64,000 nt of DNA from Trileptium ribeirensis. Its lineage: Eukaryota > Nematoda > Enoplea > Enoplida > Thoracostomopsidae. Below, piece by piece: positions 12,391 through 24,399 of the stretch. The position numbers and the translations under genes were made by a program. Below the pieces are notes generated by a model. It did no database searches. It was not told where the DNA came from and saw nothing but the letters and a program-made list of their open reading frames with translations. Positions within the stretch are counted from its first letter, which is position 1, and every line of letters begins with the position of its first letter. The stretch spans positions 62,001 through 126,000 of the forward strand of contig JASANE010011659.1 in NCBI GenBank assembly GCA_030248225.1. The letters are read 5' to 3'.

Positions 12391-12790
12391 CACGATTTCC
12401 GAGGACCCAGGGGCGGTAGCGAGTGCTTCCGGGAGGGGGGCTTCCGGTCTACCCAGCGGCGATGAGACGGTCGACGGACTTCGTCAAGGGGGAATAAATT
12501 TTCGAAATTTTTTGAAGCTGAAATTCTTTTCAAGTTTTTGCCAATCTATCTACAATTCATTCTCAACTACCCGCAATTTTTGCCTATTTCTCTCAATTTC
12601 TGCCAATTTTTGCCAAAATTGTTCGAGCGCCGAAGGCCACTTACCTTGGCCCTCGGTTTTTATCATGGAGTGGATCGGTGCGCAGCCTCAGCGAGATCAA
12701 CCTACAAACCACTGGATCGGTGCTAGAAACGAGGCTTGGGTACGAGCCTCGGGGCATAATTCCCACACCCCAATATGAGCATATGTGGCA
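12390..12790. other. GC-rich patch, possible old repeat
   Basis: A GC-richer island in AT-rich DNA. It has G-rich and C-rich runs (12410-12450), a pyrimidine tract with repeated TGCCAATTTTTGCC-like words (12540-12625) and a duplicated GGATCGGTGC. This suggests a transposon relic, but no terminal repeats or protein motifs were found. Confidence 0.35.
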
Positions 12791-14499
12791 ATTGCAAATT
12801 GGCGTAAGGCAAACAAACCATATTTGAGCCTTCTCGTATAAAAATATATTTAGCTAAAACTAAAAATTTTCAACAATTTATACAATTTAAAATGAAATTA
12901 CAAAGCATTATAATGTACTCATTTTTATAAAGACCGAACCGATTATTTTACAAAGTGCAAGCGTTCCTCTGCGTTTGGGGGCAGAAAAATGTTATGACCA
13001 TTCAAAAAAAGACTGCCGTACCGAAAACCTGCGGAGACGCCTGCACATAGCAGTCAAAAGACCTGCCTTAGCAATAATCGATGACAGACGAGTGCCGCCT
13101 AACTGATTCAGGTCTAGCAGTTATACCTTTCTGGCTAAGATAAATAATTTTGCTCGAAGCAAAATTCAATGTAACTGTATTTTCGAACCTATTCTGTTAA
13201 AATTTGAATAATGTTATATAATAGCAGCAGTTATTTGATTTTATTTAATAAGAAGTTAACAACGTTCCAGGTAAAACATAAATCTTGGATGGAGCATCAG
13301 CTAGAAAAATATATACTGCAAAAATCAAAGCTAACATAAACGAGGCCATATGTTCACGGATAATGGACTGTAACAGCGAAATTTATATTGGTTTTTCCAA
13401 TGGTTATTAAAACTTTGTTTCCGCATGTGAATAATTTCTGACATTATTCAGAGAATATATTAATTGAGATTATGTGTATTTATCAGAAATTGTAGGATTG
13501 CTGCATCGTTGATTTCATTTTACTCAAAAAATCATATTTGTAAATTACGTAAAAATGCTAGTGGTGTAGGTACATGTTGTGCTATATAAAACGTGTCGGT
13601 ATGCTCGGAATGAGTTTGCACGAAGTTAATGCTTGTCCGAAAATATGGTACTCCTAATATCCGGAATGTTACGTAGCAACAGATTTGACGCTTTTTAAAA
13701 TAATCTATAAGAATTTGTGTATCAGAAACGAAAATCCAGACATATGACATTGTAGTTAAGATAAATACTTAATTTGAAAGGCCATAATAACGATGACCTC
13801 TTGCTATCACTTATTATACAGCCTCAACCTCACCCAAGATATAAAGCTGCTATATTCGACACTATACAGTGCCAATTGGTTATCCAAGATGACCTTATAC
13901 CAGATATCTACCTTTTGTCAAAGTGAACGATGTTAAATGTGTGTGAATAAACAGAGCGAGTGATAATAATCAGTATACTCAATGAAGCTGCTCAGTTCTA
14001 ATACAAACTAGTTTTTGGATACTGCTTGCCTACCGCCACAGTATCAAAAATTACCCAGGAAACATAAAATAATGTTGTTATTCAAGTTTCTAAACAATGT
14101 CTCTAATTTTATGACATTTGTTAGCACTTAATAGAGCAATTATAACATGGTATGTATATGGCTTGCATCTGCGGGATAATTCGAAAAGTTGTGAGCTAAA
14201 TTCCATGGTGAGCGCAGTTTTAGATCATGTGAGTTATTTGTGCAAACTGTGACAGCGGCATTGCGAGTTGACCTAGCTTGACCGATAAATAATGGATCCA
14301 CAAAATAGTAAAGAAAATATGACCTAAAACTAAAATTTAGTAAATAGCATTTGCAATAAAAGGTTTTAACAGGTTTACTATTATTTTGCAGGTCATTAAC
14401 ACATTATTTAACAGGTTAAGCTGTCCGCGATAAAACGGGTCTTTTTACCAGGTTTTGTTGTGCTAATTATACGCCAATGTTAAACGAAAAGCGAAGAAT
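12791..14499. other. Upstream region of gene A
   Basis: No gene recognised. A 72-codon minus-strand frame at 13532-13750 is unsupported. The promoter of gene A should lie in the last part, but no convincing TATA box or initiator stands out. Confidence 0.35.
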
Positions 14500-14638
14500 A
14501 TGGGTGAAGCGTCAACCTTTTATCATCTAGCGCTCATTATTTGCACACTTTGCACATCAACAAAACATTCGTTGCTAACGTCAGGTCTGACAAGAATTAA
14601 TCTATACGGCAAATACGGAAAGTTTCCCATAATGACAG
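14500..14638 (+). CDS. Gene A exon 1 (signal peptide)
   Basis: 46 codons plus one base. MGEASTFYHLALIICTLCTS is a typical signal peptide, followed by a polar stretch. It ends at a consensus GTAAGT donor and leaves one G, which combines with AT at the start of exon 2 to give Asp. Confidence 0.7.
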
Positions 14639-17600
14639 GTAAGTAGTGAGCAATAATTGTATTTATTTATCAACTGTCAATATAAACAAAAAACCATTTT
14701 GCCAACAGTACAAGACATATACATTAAATTGAGCCCAATACGCATAGCCTCGGCCAACTAGTTTCCAGGTATCATAAAAATTAAAACTATGATTAATGAA
14801 ATCTTTATGAACCAAAAACAAGCGTAAAGCAACCGCACACGTTGATAAGCCTTAGATGTGTGATCATGTAATTAATTAGCAACTGTTTAAAATCATTTAT
14901 ATTTAGTTTTACGTTTGCTACGCACTAGATGCCTCGCGAGGACTGTTCGGTTTCCACCGTTTAAGAAACATCGTGCGACGTGTCCTATATTTAAAAATGT
15001 TCCGCTGAACAGTTAAAGAATGTTTGTATTTCATTATGTTTGTTAGAGCGCAAAGGTGAAATATGATATAAATACTCCTAACCACTGTTTTTTTATAACA
15101 TTAGTTGATTTTGATTACTTATAATATTTTAACTTTATGCGATCTACCAAACATTCAAAGAAACTTTATGTGAGTTAATTGTTGTTATTACTTATGGTAA
15201 ACCAAGCGGTAGGTAATAAGGTACATATACAAAATATATATGGGTATTTACATTTTTTATTTTTACGGTTCATTTTAGGGTTTTAATTCTAAGGATTATA
15301 AGCTGTTTTAGACCGAACACAATTAAGCCATAGAAAAACAGCCGATGTAACTATTAGGGCTGGAAGTGATATGCATGATATGCCTTCTTCTTTGCTCTAT
15401 CAGCCCAAGTAACCCAGAGGGGCGGTACGTTATAACATTAGAAAAAAGAACAGCTTAGAGCGCTGGTTCGAGGGGCTGTAGCCCCCGACTTAGGCTTAGT
15501 GTATGTCTCATATAAGGACGTTAGCTTAGGCTAAGACTAAGGCCAAGGCTTAATATGTCGAGATCGGCATGGCCTGCATTTTATTTTCGCCCCTCAGTGT
15601 TACTTCGGCACAGAGAATGGGCGGTTTTGCTAGAATTTTTCCGACAGGGGTGGAGTCGACTTTCTACTGAAATTTTTTCGACTAATATTATTTTTAATCT
15701 TGTTCCGTATAGATTACTTTTGTGTGGCATGTTTGTACTCTGACGGGCGGTCGGTACCAATGCCTCAGTTTCTTTGATGATTTCAGACGGTGTCCCACGT
15801 GGCAACACTCAATGGAATATAACTGTTCAATATCATGTTCAAGTTACATTTCCGCGGTGGAAACTGAGCGAGTCTGATTTTGCGATGGCAGCTTGTCCAG
15901 GGTTTACACATCCGGGTCTTTACGGAATTTTCCATTCACTGTAAGTTGCCGTAATTGTTGTTTACCGTTATACTGTAACATAACTGGTAGGTAGCATGGA
16001 TATGAAATCTGCTTTGTACCTTTCCTTCACGCCAAAACAGGATCAACCAACCAAGAATCGTTTTAAAAATTGAATAAGTACGGATGGTAAATATTTTAAT
16101 GCTGCCGTGTGCTCAATATAAGTTTCATATTCAGCTGGAATTTGTGATTATATTTACTTAAAATGGCTCAATGTCTAGCATATTTAAATGAAAATATACA
16201 ACGGTAAAATATCATTTATCATAATGTTCCGACTGACTATTGCAATGTTATGTGCCAGCTATGTTATAATTTCCCACCAGGTGGATTTCTTGTTCTTGAA
16301 TAGTCACGACCATACCATGCCGCATGGTAGCTAAGAGTACATACTATGTAGCATATAATATAGTATCACGGACGCCGGTATACTATATACTATGGCGTCG
16401 TCAACAACCTGTATTCTGAACAGTTTTTAAAGAGTCGGGAAAGTTATTACTGAGAAATATCAATTTAAATAAACAAGTAAGCTCGAGGCATCCCGTATAT
16501 CCTACCGTTAATAATTTTGCGTGAGGTTGCATGGAAAAAACTTATGCTACACTGTATTATTGTTATATCGCGAAAAAAAATCTGCCGGACGCTTTCGTCG
16601 TCACTAAATGAAATTTCTCTATATATGCGATACCATGCAGTCGATGGTCCCCTACACATCATATAAAATTCGTTTGAAACATAGTGATGGTATACTCTAC
16701 ACCATTTATTGATTGCGTTACGCCGGTCTATACACGGAAAAAACTTCGACATGCCGGGCGATTTAAACGTAAACGTTGTATTATATCCATGGAGGGGGTC
16801 CTATTTTGACTACAAAATTTAAGAAGTAAATCCATTCAGGTTTTTTCAATGGAGTTCCACTTCGCTCTATTAACAATTAAAAATTTATAATATTTTAAAC
16901 CTAGAGTTGATCATTTTTTCCTGTAGTAAGATAAGATCACTTTAGATATACATATTTACGGACAATCTTAAGCTGTGATTTGTTGCATTTGGCTCTACGC
17001 TCCCATACATTTTATAGAGGAACAGTTGTGACTTATAGTAAAAGATTGCAACTATGCAATAAATCAATGTTATGCTAGCAATATTGCAATATTTATGTTG
17101 CTAGGGTGTGCATATATTGTATTAGCATTGCAAAACACGGCACGTGTCACTCCAAAGTGCATGCTTTATGCAAGGGCGCAAGTGCTAAAATAATCGGGTC
17201 GGGGGTTGGTGGGTGAAATGTAGTAAATCTTAACACCGTTGTAAAGTTACGTGTATGCTATGCAGGTTACCATGAGTTTATATACATGCAAACTTGACTA
17301 ACTTAGTATGTTTCTGGGAAATTGAGTTGCATGTCCGTTCCCCAGACATATTTTTCTTTACATATATACATATGGATAATTGGCTAACTTGACAAATTCA
17401 TGGCGGAGGACGCCAGATATATTTCGAAATATACATAGAAGATTTACTAAATGGTTGTATTTCCAGGTATTATACCACTCACCTCCTTCGTGTGGTACTT
17501 GTGCCCATGATTATAAAGATTATTGCAACTCTGCAATATTTGACACACACGTGGTTTAGCGACATGGATTTTAATATATTACTATAGTTTAACAGCTGAG

Positions 17601-20600
17601 TGGCGCAGGATCGTATGTTGTAAAGACAATGTTTTAATATTTTAAGGTATATAACACAAAAGAACGAAAGTCCGCCATTTGTACGAAGCCTTGATTCTTA
17701 CCTCACAATTCAGTTATTTAGCCCATTGGCTACAAACAGTCATGAATTTTCTGGAATATTCGAAGAACGTAAAGGTATAATACGTCATTTACTATTATCA
17801 ACAATACATAATGGAAAAGTGTGATATTTCTCTGTACTCTAACACAAACAAACGCATATATATGTTGCACGCCATTTCGACGACCTGTACTAATGGAAAG
17901 TCCAGAAATTTCTGACGTGGAGGGCGGAATGATTTTCCTAAAATTCTGCCGACACGCGAGCCGGTTTATACTGAACTTTTTTCGCCTACTTTAAGTGTCT
18001 ATTTTTAATTTGCTTCCGCATATTTCACGCTTCCGTGGTATGTCTGTAGTGTGACGGCGGAGGCGGCTGCCATACTACCCCGGTGCTGGATCCGACACGG
18101 GCCGTTACTTCTTTTTTATGGAAAGGTCAAAATGTATTTACCCACCCGGAACTTAATAAAGGGTGGCTCGTACTCTGCAGATTTTCTAGACGGAGTTTAT
18201 GTTAGACAAGTGTTATCAAGTCAACAGAATACAAAAATCTGGGGGTTCGACCTACGCTAAATCTGGAAATCTCGTACTATTACACCTAAATTGTAGAGAT
18301 TAATGTGCTGTGACTCCCTTTATGAAAAACGCAGTGACATCTAAAACTCAGGATTACAAAAGGGTCTAGTGTAATATTCGCTCTGTCTTATGAAGTGTTC
18401 ACATTATTTATATTGAATTTATTGCTTATTGCAGCTAAAATATCGTAAATAGATTGGTTTCAGATACAGTACCTGGGATAATGCTTTTCAAATTATACGC
18501 AAAATAGTTTATGCTTAAACTTCGATATTAAAAGCTTCTCATGTTCTAATGTGCTGCAAGTAACAACCTTAGTCAAGTGTGCTGAATTAACCAATAAATG
18601 CGGGATGCTGATAACACAAATTATTAATCATTTTAAAGTTATGGCAAGTAATTAATATATAAATGACGTCTGTGATAAGGTTAACACAGTTAACTATATC
18701 AGAAATTGCACTTTAATCAGCTACATTTTCCAACTCCTATGAACTTGAAACGAAATTTAATAAAGGCTTGGCTTAGCGCTATATAGAAACCGAAAAAAGC
18801 ATCATAATTACAATAGGCAAGAAAGCAAGATATGCAAGGAAGCACAGTAGTTACAAGGAAACTATACTGGGCTAATCCAATCATAAAGGCAAACAAAAGA
18901 TAAGCATTATGTGTGAGTCCGCTTTGGGTGCGTACAGCATGGTAGCTGTTGTTTTGTCAAAATCACGAACTGCATCCTTCGCTTTCACATTTCTGTCATT
19001 GATATTTGATTGAACTCGAAGAAGTGTTCTGCGATGTACAAAAGGAATTAGCGTACTCGGAAATTTATACATTTCACACGGTTGTCAAAGTTCACCAAAA
19101 GGCATGCTGAAAGGAACAACTATTTTCGCTGTTTATGTGTGTACAGTAGTATACTAAAAACGTGATTTGTAATCGCGTTTTCCCATGTATGCGGTCAGAG
19201 AGATGCGATGGTAACTCGCAAAAATAATTACCACGAACAGCACTTACATGTTGCTATACTACAAATCCTTGTTCGTCTACATAAGGAAAAATCTTTGTTA
19301 GCGAACATTCATCGCGTTTACGATCCTGAACTGACTTGACAAAAGAACAGCCCAATTGTACGCACCTAAAGTGGCCCCCGTGCATTAGAATTAAAACGCA
19401 AAGCTCACAAGATTCCCGTTCGTTGCAGAACTTCCATCTTTTATTGCAAACTTTAGAAATGTGTTACTGAATTGCAAACACATTTCGCTAATATTTGATC
19501 ATTGCAAAACATGTCATTATCGCTTTTTACAACCAAATGCATGCGTCCTATGCGTGTATATTAGGCTAAAAAAACTCATCACGGAGCTCCCTGGTAGTTG
19601 GAAGCGGTCCGCGGGCGTTGGAGAAATGCTTTCCGCCAGCGCAGCGACCTTGATTATTGAGACGCCTTGACATGTTTCCTTAAGCAAGAAACCACTTAGA
19701 TTCAAAGCCGAAAACTCGACAAAACTTCACTTTTCGTCTTTGTTTAAGGCTTCTCGGGTTTATTGCTTACTGTTATGCTGTGTTTGTTTCTTATAACTTT
19801 GCATTTTATCTTTTCTCAATTTCCCGCTTATATTTTAATTTGCAGATTTAATGATTAATGTATCGAAAATTAACATCGATATTTACAACGTTCACGAGCT
19901 TTCACTTTATCAATTTGTCCAGATCGTTCAACAGCCCCTACAAGAACCACCATCATCACCATCAGGAGGTAGCCACGGATCATCAAGATGGTATCGTGAC
20001 CGACGGCGAGTACAACAGACCGTCGACGATTACGACAACGAAGAAGAGTCTATTGATGCCCGTTATAACGATATAGCGGACTCAGCCAGCTCGGCAAACA
20101 ATAATCGTGACTATACTCACGTTTATGCGATTTATTTTGATGAAGCGGTGTTGCCGGCCGAAATAAGGCTCCGCGGATCGTTACATCGACCTAATTATGT
20201 ACAAGTGTATAAGAAGAGTTGGACGAGCACTAATGCTTATTCAGATAAATGGTACGATGTATTTTCATCTCTTTTGATCCTATTGATGCGCAGCACTGCA
20301 TCCGCGCATTCAGAACAGCATTGAGTTAGCTGAGTTTGTCGTGTGATATTCCCTCGATTTATGAGTCTCTTTAACCTTCAATTGGTGCATCTGCAACATG
20401 TGACACAGTTAGAGCAGTGCTGATAAGAATTACCCCATTAGGTATATATGTGAGGTAACGTTTCGAACAGAGAAAAAATAGGAACAAGTGTTGATATCAC
20501 ATTTAAAATACCGTAAACCATAACATATGTAAAGTCATACTAGTTTACGCTACTCCAGCTTCCATGTCTATATACATATAAATTACAATATAAACTTTTC

Positions 20601-23570
20601 AAGCTTAACTTTTCATTGGGATTCCTCGCTATTCAGGTAATAATTGTTGGTATTAATAAACCGCAATCTTGTCAAGTTTAAACGCTGTACGTCCGTATTT
20701 TTGACTTTGTAAATTGTATCTTTTTATCAGCCTAACTACTAGGGCAGAACTGTCATATCCGGCTACCAGCCGAACAAGATGGCTGCAAAAGTGCTGTGGC
20801 AGGAGTTTCCGCTATCGAAACATAGAAACTAACAATTGTGAAAGTGTCTCTATGTTGATTGCAAACACAGTAATTCCTGCAACAATACGCAACGGACTTA
20901 GACTGAGATAACTACGCCTGAAACAAATATTCGAGATGTTTCTGTTTATAAATGTCAACGAATTTATGCCGCCAATATTAGAGTGGAAAGGATGCGTGCG
21001 GCGCTGATGTTCCCATTAACGTGGTTGACTATTAAGTCTATTTCTAGCTGTCAACAGCGCTATAGTTGCCTGCCATGGTATCTTACTATTTTATTCTTTC
21101 CAAACGCGTTCTCAACGGGTTTCTCTTTTCCACCAATGATGTGTGATGAGTATGGACATTTTGGTCTACGGTAGCTTTTGCCAGCGAAACTATTTACTAT
21201 TTTACCATCGCAACATGCTGTGATCACTCGCCTTGATGAGGGTTCGTCAAAAATTTCGGCTGCTCGTTCGCTGGGGTTCGCTGTACTGCTACAAGTAGTC
21301 ACTTTTGTTTGACACATAACTATATTCATCGATTGTTGGATAACCTAAGTTGTCACTAGCCTCAGCTTCCAAGTTATGATCACATAACATTAAATTGTTG
21401 CCACATTTACCACTACATATCTAAATTATTTTCTTTGATTCTTTAAATGCATAATAACGTATAAAATATAAGGCCCAAGTAAACCTGAGGGGTGGTACAT
21501 TATAACGTTAGAAAAAACAGCTTAGAGCGGGGGTTCGGGGGGCGATAGCCCCCCGATTTAGGCTTAGTGTATGTCTCATATAAAGACATCAGCTTAGGCT
21601 AAGACTAAGACTTAGGCTTAGTATATCGAGAACGGCATGGCCTGCATTTTATTTCCGCTCCTCAGAGTTACTTGGGCCGAACATAAAAATACGCAACGCG
21701 TTGTAGTAATCTGGAATTTTGTCTAAAAATAACACATTTAGCACGGCGAGGTATTATATTATTCTTACCAAAATTTTATGTGAAATCCGTATGCAAAAAC
21801 AGGATTGACTGCCCTGTTAACAACATAAAATGTGGACTAATATCAACCAGAAATTTAATGCAAAAAAGTTGCCAGTTAGTCGTTCCCGCTTGGAAGGTTA
21901 GCTAATTTTTGCAATTTTTGTAGCGGCGGGGTGAATCTTTTAAGAACCGATGCAACATTTCATAAATGCTCTGTAGCTTAGAACTGGAGAGAAAACCCCT
22001 ATTTCCGGCGTAATAAACCTAATCACTCTAACGACCCGTTATTCAAATAGCACCATTTGTTTCAGGTTTACAGGCGAAATTGACGAAGTTATTTCTATCG
22101 ATATGCGTCAAGCTTTTATATTCTTCCATTACGACAGTTCAGCATATGAGTTTGCCGAAGACGATTTTTACGTAGCTAGTTTTCACTCGTCTCGTGTCTT
22201 CCATCATCAAAATCGTCAACAAAATCATATGTCGAGTGAGTAGTGTTGAAAATTGTTTCTCTTTTTAAATCAATAACGCAATAAATAAGTCAGATTGAAC
22301 GTTTTTGCAAAACAATGACGCCTGGTATATATAACCATAATGGCACAGTTATAAACAACTGCAGAATTTGATATCTTTTTGAGGCATTCATGTTCGAATT
22401 CGGCTAATAGACTTTAGCAGTGTCACATTTGTTGTGACACTAAAGCATATCGTAAAAGCACCGTGAATCACTACTAAGGTTGGTTATGTGTCACGGTTGA
22501 TAATTATGAATTGCAAAAACTACAAATTTATGATCAAACGAACCAAATTACCTTGGGTAATTTTGGAGAGTTTGTTTGGACGGAATACGAATGTCACTTT
22601 TATTATGAACTTTGTATTAGAAAGTAGCTTATGAATTTGATCAGATCACAAATTTTTCTGCAGCAAGACTCCATTAGTGTCTCCAGTAATCCTAATTATG
22701 CCGAACTATAATGTTCGTGGCTTCGCATGACCATGACAGTTTTATCGTACACATTTCATGACAGTATCTGCTATTATTCAAACGCCACATAGCCAAACTT
22801 ATCGCTGAACGGTATAAATTGGTATTTTAGCAAGACCACCCAACTCAATCTACACTGCTCCAAGCACCGGCATGGCTACCGTCGCTCAAACTGATTTTCA
22901 GTCACAATCAGTTGCTTTTGTTCTAGAGCTTAATTCTCCATATGGCGTCAGCTCCCAACCTAGCGCTCAAGATACACCGTCAACCGGAACGTTAGCCCAA
23001 ACAAAGACTAAAGTGAGCTATCCATTTAGTAGTACAACAATTAGATCGTCAGTTTCCAGCAGTGATTCATACTCTACGAGTGGCTTTTACATCTCTGGCG
23101 GAGTTGAAGATTCGTTGACCAATCCATATGTTGTTAACAGTGGGTCAAGAATACATATCGCTGCTACAAAGCAAGAACAAAATCAAAATAGAATATATAA
23201 CGGTTTCACAAATGCCAGCGCTGTGGCTCATTCTGGAGCTATTAAAAATGGTTCTTCAAAAGAAGCTGTTGAAAGCACTGACGCCGCTCAAAAATACGAC
23301 AGTCGCTCGATAAGTCGAGAACGGCAGCAACAATTGCTCGAAGAAGACCTTTGGATTAATTCAGGAAAAACTGTTGCCCACTACAACAGAACCGACAAGT
23401 TACGAAGAATAAAAGATATCAAAGCATTTATCACAAACGTATCACAAGCAAATATTACAGATACTACAAACGGGACATCGGCATTTGCTTACATGAAAGT
23501 CCAATCACTAGAGATTCTAGTGTGTATAACAATAATGCTACTCTTTGTAACTTTTTATACAAATAAATAA
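14500..23570 (+). CDS. Gene A: four-exon secreted or surface glycoprotein (spliced model)
   Basis: Model join(14500-14638, 19846-20251, 22066-22235, 22831-23570): 1455 nt, 484 residues. All three junctions match in phase (1, 2, 1) at GT-AG sites (GTAAGT, GTACGA, GTGAGT; acceptors TTTGCAG, GTTTCAG, ATTTTAG). The ATG at 14500 is preceded by an in-frame stop at 14464 with no earlier ATG. Residues 7-20 form a signal-peptide core. The ectodomain has a Ser/Gly/acidic low-complexity part (about 75-125), then a beta-rich segment (YAIYFDEAVLPAEIRL, YVQVYKKSW, AFIFFHYDSSAYEF, DFYVASFH) whose spacing recalls a CUB domain, then a Ser/Thr-rich stalk with N-glycosylation sites. The last residues (about 467-481) are hydrophobic, ending TNK. 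NGTS at 452 could be a GPI attachment site; otherwise this is a membrane anchor. Probably a secreted, cell-surface protein. No family is recognised. Confidence 0.7.
15402..15609. mobile_element. MITE family A, copy 2 (in gene A intron 1)
   Basis: About 208 bp with the family A ends (AGCCCAAGTAACCCAGAGG; right end CCTCAGTGTTACTTCGGC) and the shared interior. Ends and body are more diverged than in the copy near 21472. It lies in the 5.2-kb first intron of gene A, so it is probably transcribed and spliced out. Confidence 0.85.
15610..19845. other. Intron 1 of gene A, remainder
   Basis: Non-coding. Short frames (16465-16752 minus, 18051-18260 plus, 18881-19072 minus, 19461-19670 plus) show no family features. 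I found no RNA gene or further clear repeat. Confidence 0.5.
19846..20251 (+). CDS. Gene A exon 2
   Basis: 406 nt open through its whole length in the frame set by exon 1. It starts after a TTTAATTTGCAG acceptor and ends before GTACGATG with phase 2 (TG), which the G of exon 3 completes to Trp. It encodes an NVS sequon, a Pro/Ser/Gly and acidic low-complexity stretch and the first half of the possible CUB-like domain. The donor is weaker than the others, so the end is the least certain junction. Confidence 0.65.
21472..21678. mobile_element. MITE family A, copy 3 (in gene A intron 2)
   Basis: 207 bp bounded by GGCCCAAGTAAACCTGAGG and CTCAGAGTTACTTGGGCC. It is the best-preserved copy of the family in the window and lies inside the second intron of gene A (20252-22065). 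Confidence 0.9.
22066..22235 (+). CDS. Gene A exon 3
   Basis: 170 nt between a strong acceptor (CATTTGTTTCAG) and a GTGAGT donor. It encodes FTGEIDEVISIDMRQ, AFIFFHYDSSAYEF and DFYVASFHSS, a beta-strand-rich segment resembling the last strands of a CUB fold. A second AG 8 bp further in would break the frame with exon 2, so the first acceptor is preferred. Too short to stand out as an ORF. Confidence 0.7.
22831..23570 (+). CDS. Gene A exon 4 (stalk and C-terminal anchor)
   Basis: 740 nt, open from a TATTTTAG acceptor to the TAA at 23568. The ATG at 22872 is internal; the frame is open upstream to the acceptor. It is rich in Ser, Thr and Gln with sequons NRT, NVS, NIT and NGT. A basic and charged stretch (SISRERQQQLLEEDLW) precedes the C-terminal hydrophobic segment LVCITIMLLFVTFY. 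Confidence 0.75.
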
Positions 23571-23812
23571 TATAACTCAAGAATTAAAACATAAGTTATC
23601 GTGGAAGCGTCTATGTTGAAATGTCGTGATAATCCTTCAAAAGGTATGAAAATGATTATATCCCTAAAATAATATCAAATCAAAATGTCAATAATGTATA
23701 TTTACTAGAAAATTTTACATTTGGCTATGTACCGTTGAAGGTAAGGGGTCCCACAATATTTAGGTTCGACGAGAAAACTTGCTCCGTATAACCCAAAATC
23801 CTACTTAACAAT

Positions 23813-23822
23813 AATAAATAAA
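23813..23822 (+). promoter_or_regulatory. Candidate polyadenylation signals of gene A
   Basis: Two overlapping AATAAA hexamers about 245 bp after the gene A stop codon. A further AATAAA overlaps the stop codon itself. Which is used cannot be told from sequence. Confidence 0.35.
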
Positions 23823-24399
23823 AATATACAATGTTTCTAGAAAGCGTCTGCACGTGATGAAATCCTAGCTTTGTCCCGGGAAATATCGTGTCCTGGACAT
23901 TGTATACGGTGGCCCATAAGTAATTACAAGACTTTAACGCGTCCGTATCCAATAACCAAGACAGATAATTGTAAACCGTTTTGTTTCTGTTTTACACTAA
24001 TATTATAGTATATTATTCATACAAGTTATGGCGGCATCTCTTTATCCCACTACACTGAGAACTCGGGGCTTTTTGGATGAAAACTTCCCTGGCAAATGGC
24101 TCAGCAGCTGGTGTCCATTTGAGTGGGTGTTCACTCGCCCAAATGAACGCCATGTTATTTTTCCTTAGCGGATTCTCGAGCCACGCGTACACACCAGGTA
24201 CGGGTAAAAGATGTAAGCTCCCTTGTGTACAAAAAAGTTGCCTTAAATTTGTTTTTATATAAGACTGTGTAGGCTTTATTTATTACATTTTACAACGCAC
24301 CATTTAATTACGCTTCAGTTCGAGAGTACTACAAACCATATAACACATATATTTAGGAAGTGTCTTATAAAAGTCATTATTCCAGGTCGACTGAAGAGT

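Noticed and set aside
19858..20076. 72-codon alternative frame with HHHHH overlapping gene A exon 2
   Set aside because: The overlapping frame is longer, matches exon 1 and exon 3 in phase and extends to the acceptor.
20983..21329. Opposed 63- and 89-codon frames in gene A intron 2
   Set aside because: They overlap on opposite strands, and neither has a recognisable domain or splice support.
22872..23570. Independent single-exon gene starting at ATG 22872
   Set aside because: The frame is open upstream to an acceptor and joins exon 3 in phase, so the ATG is internal to gene A.
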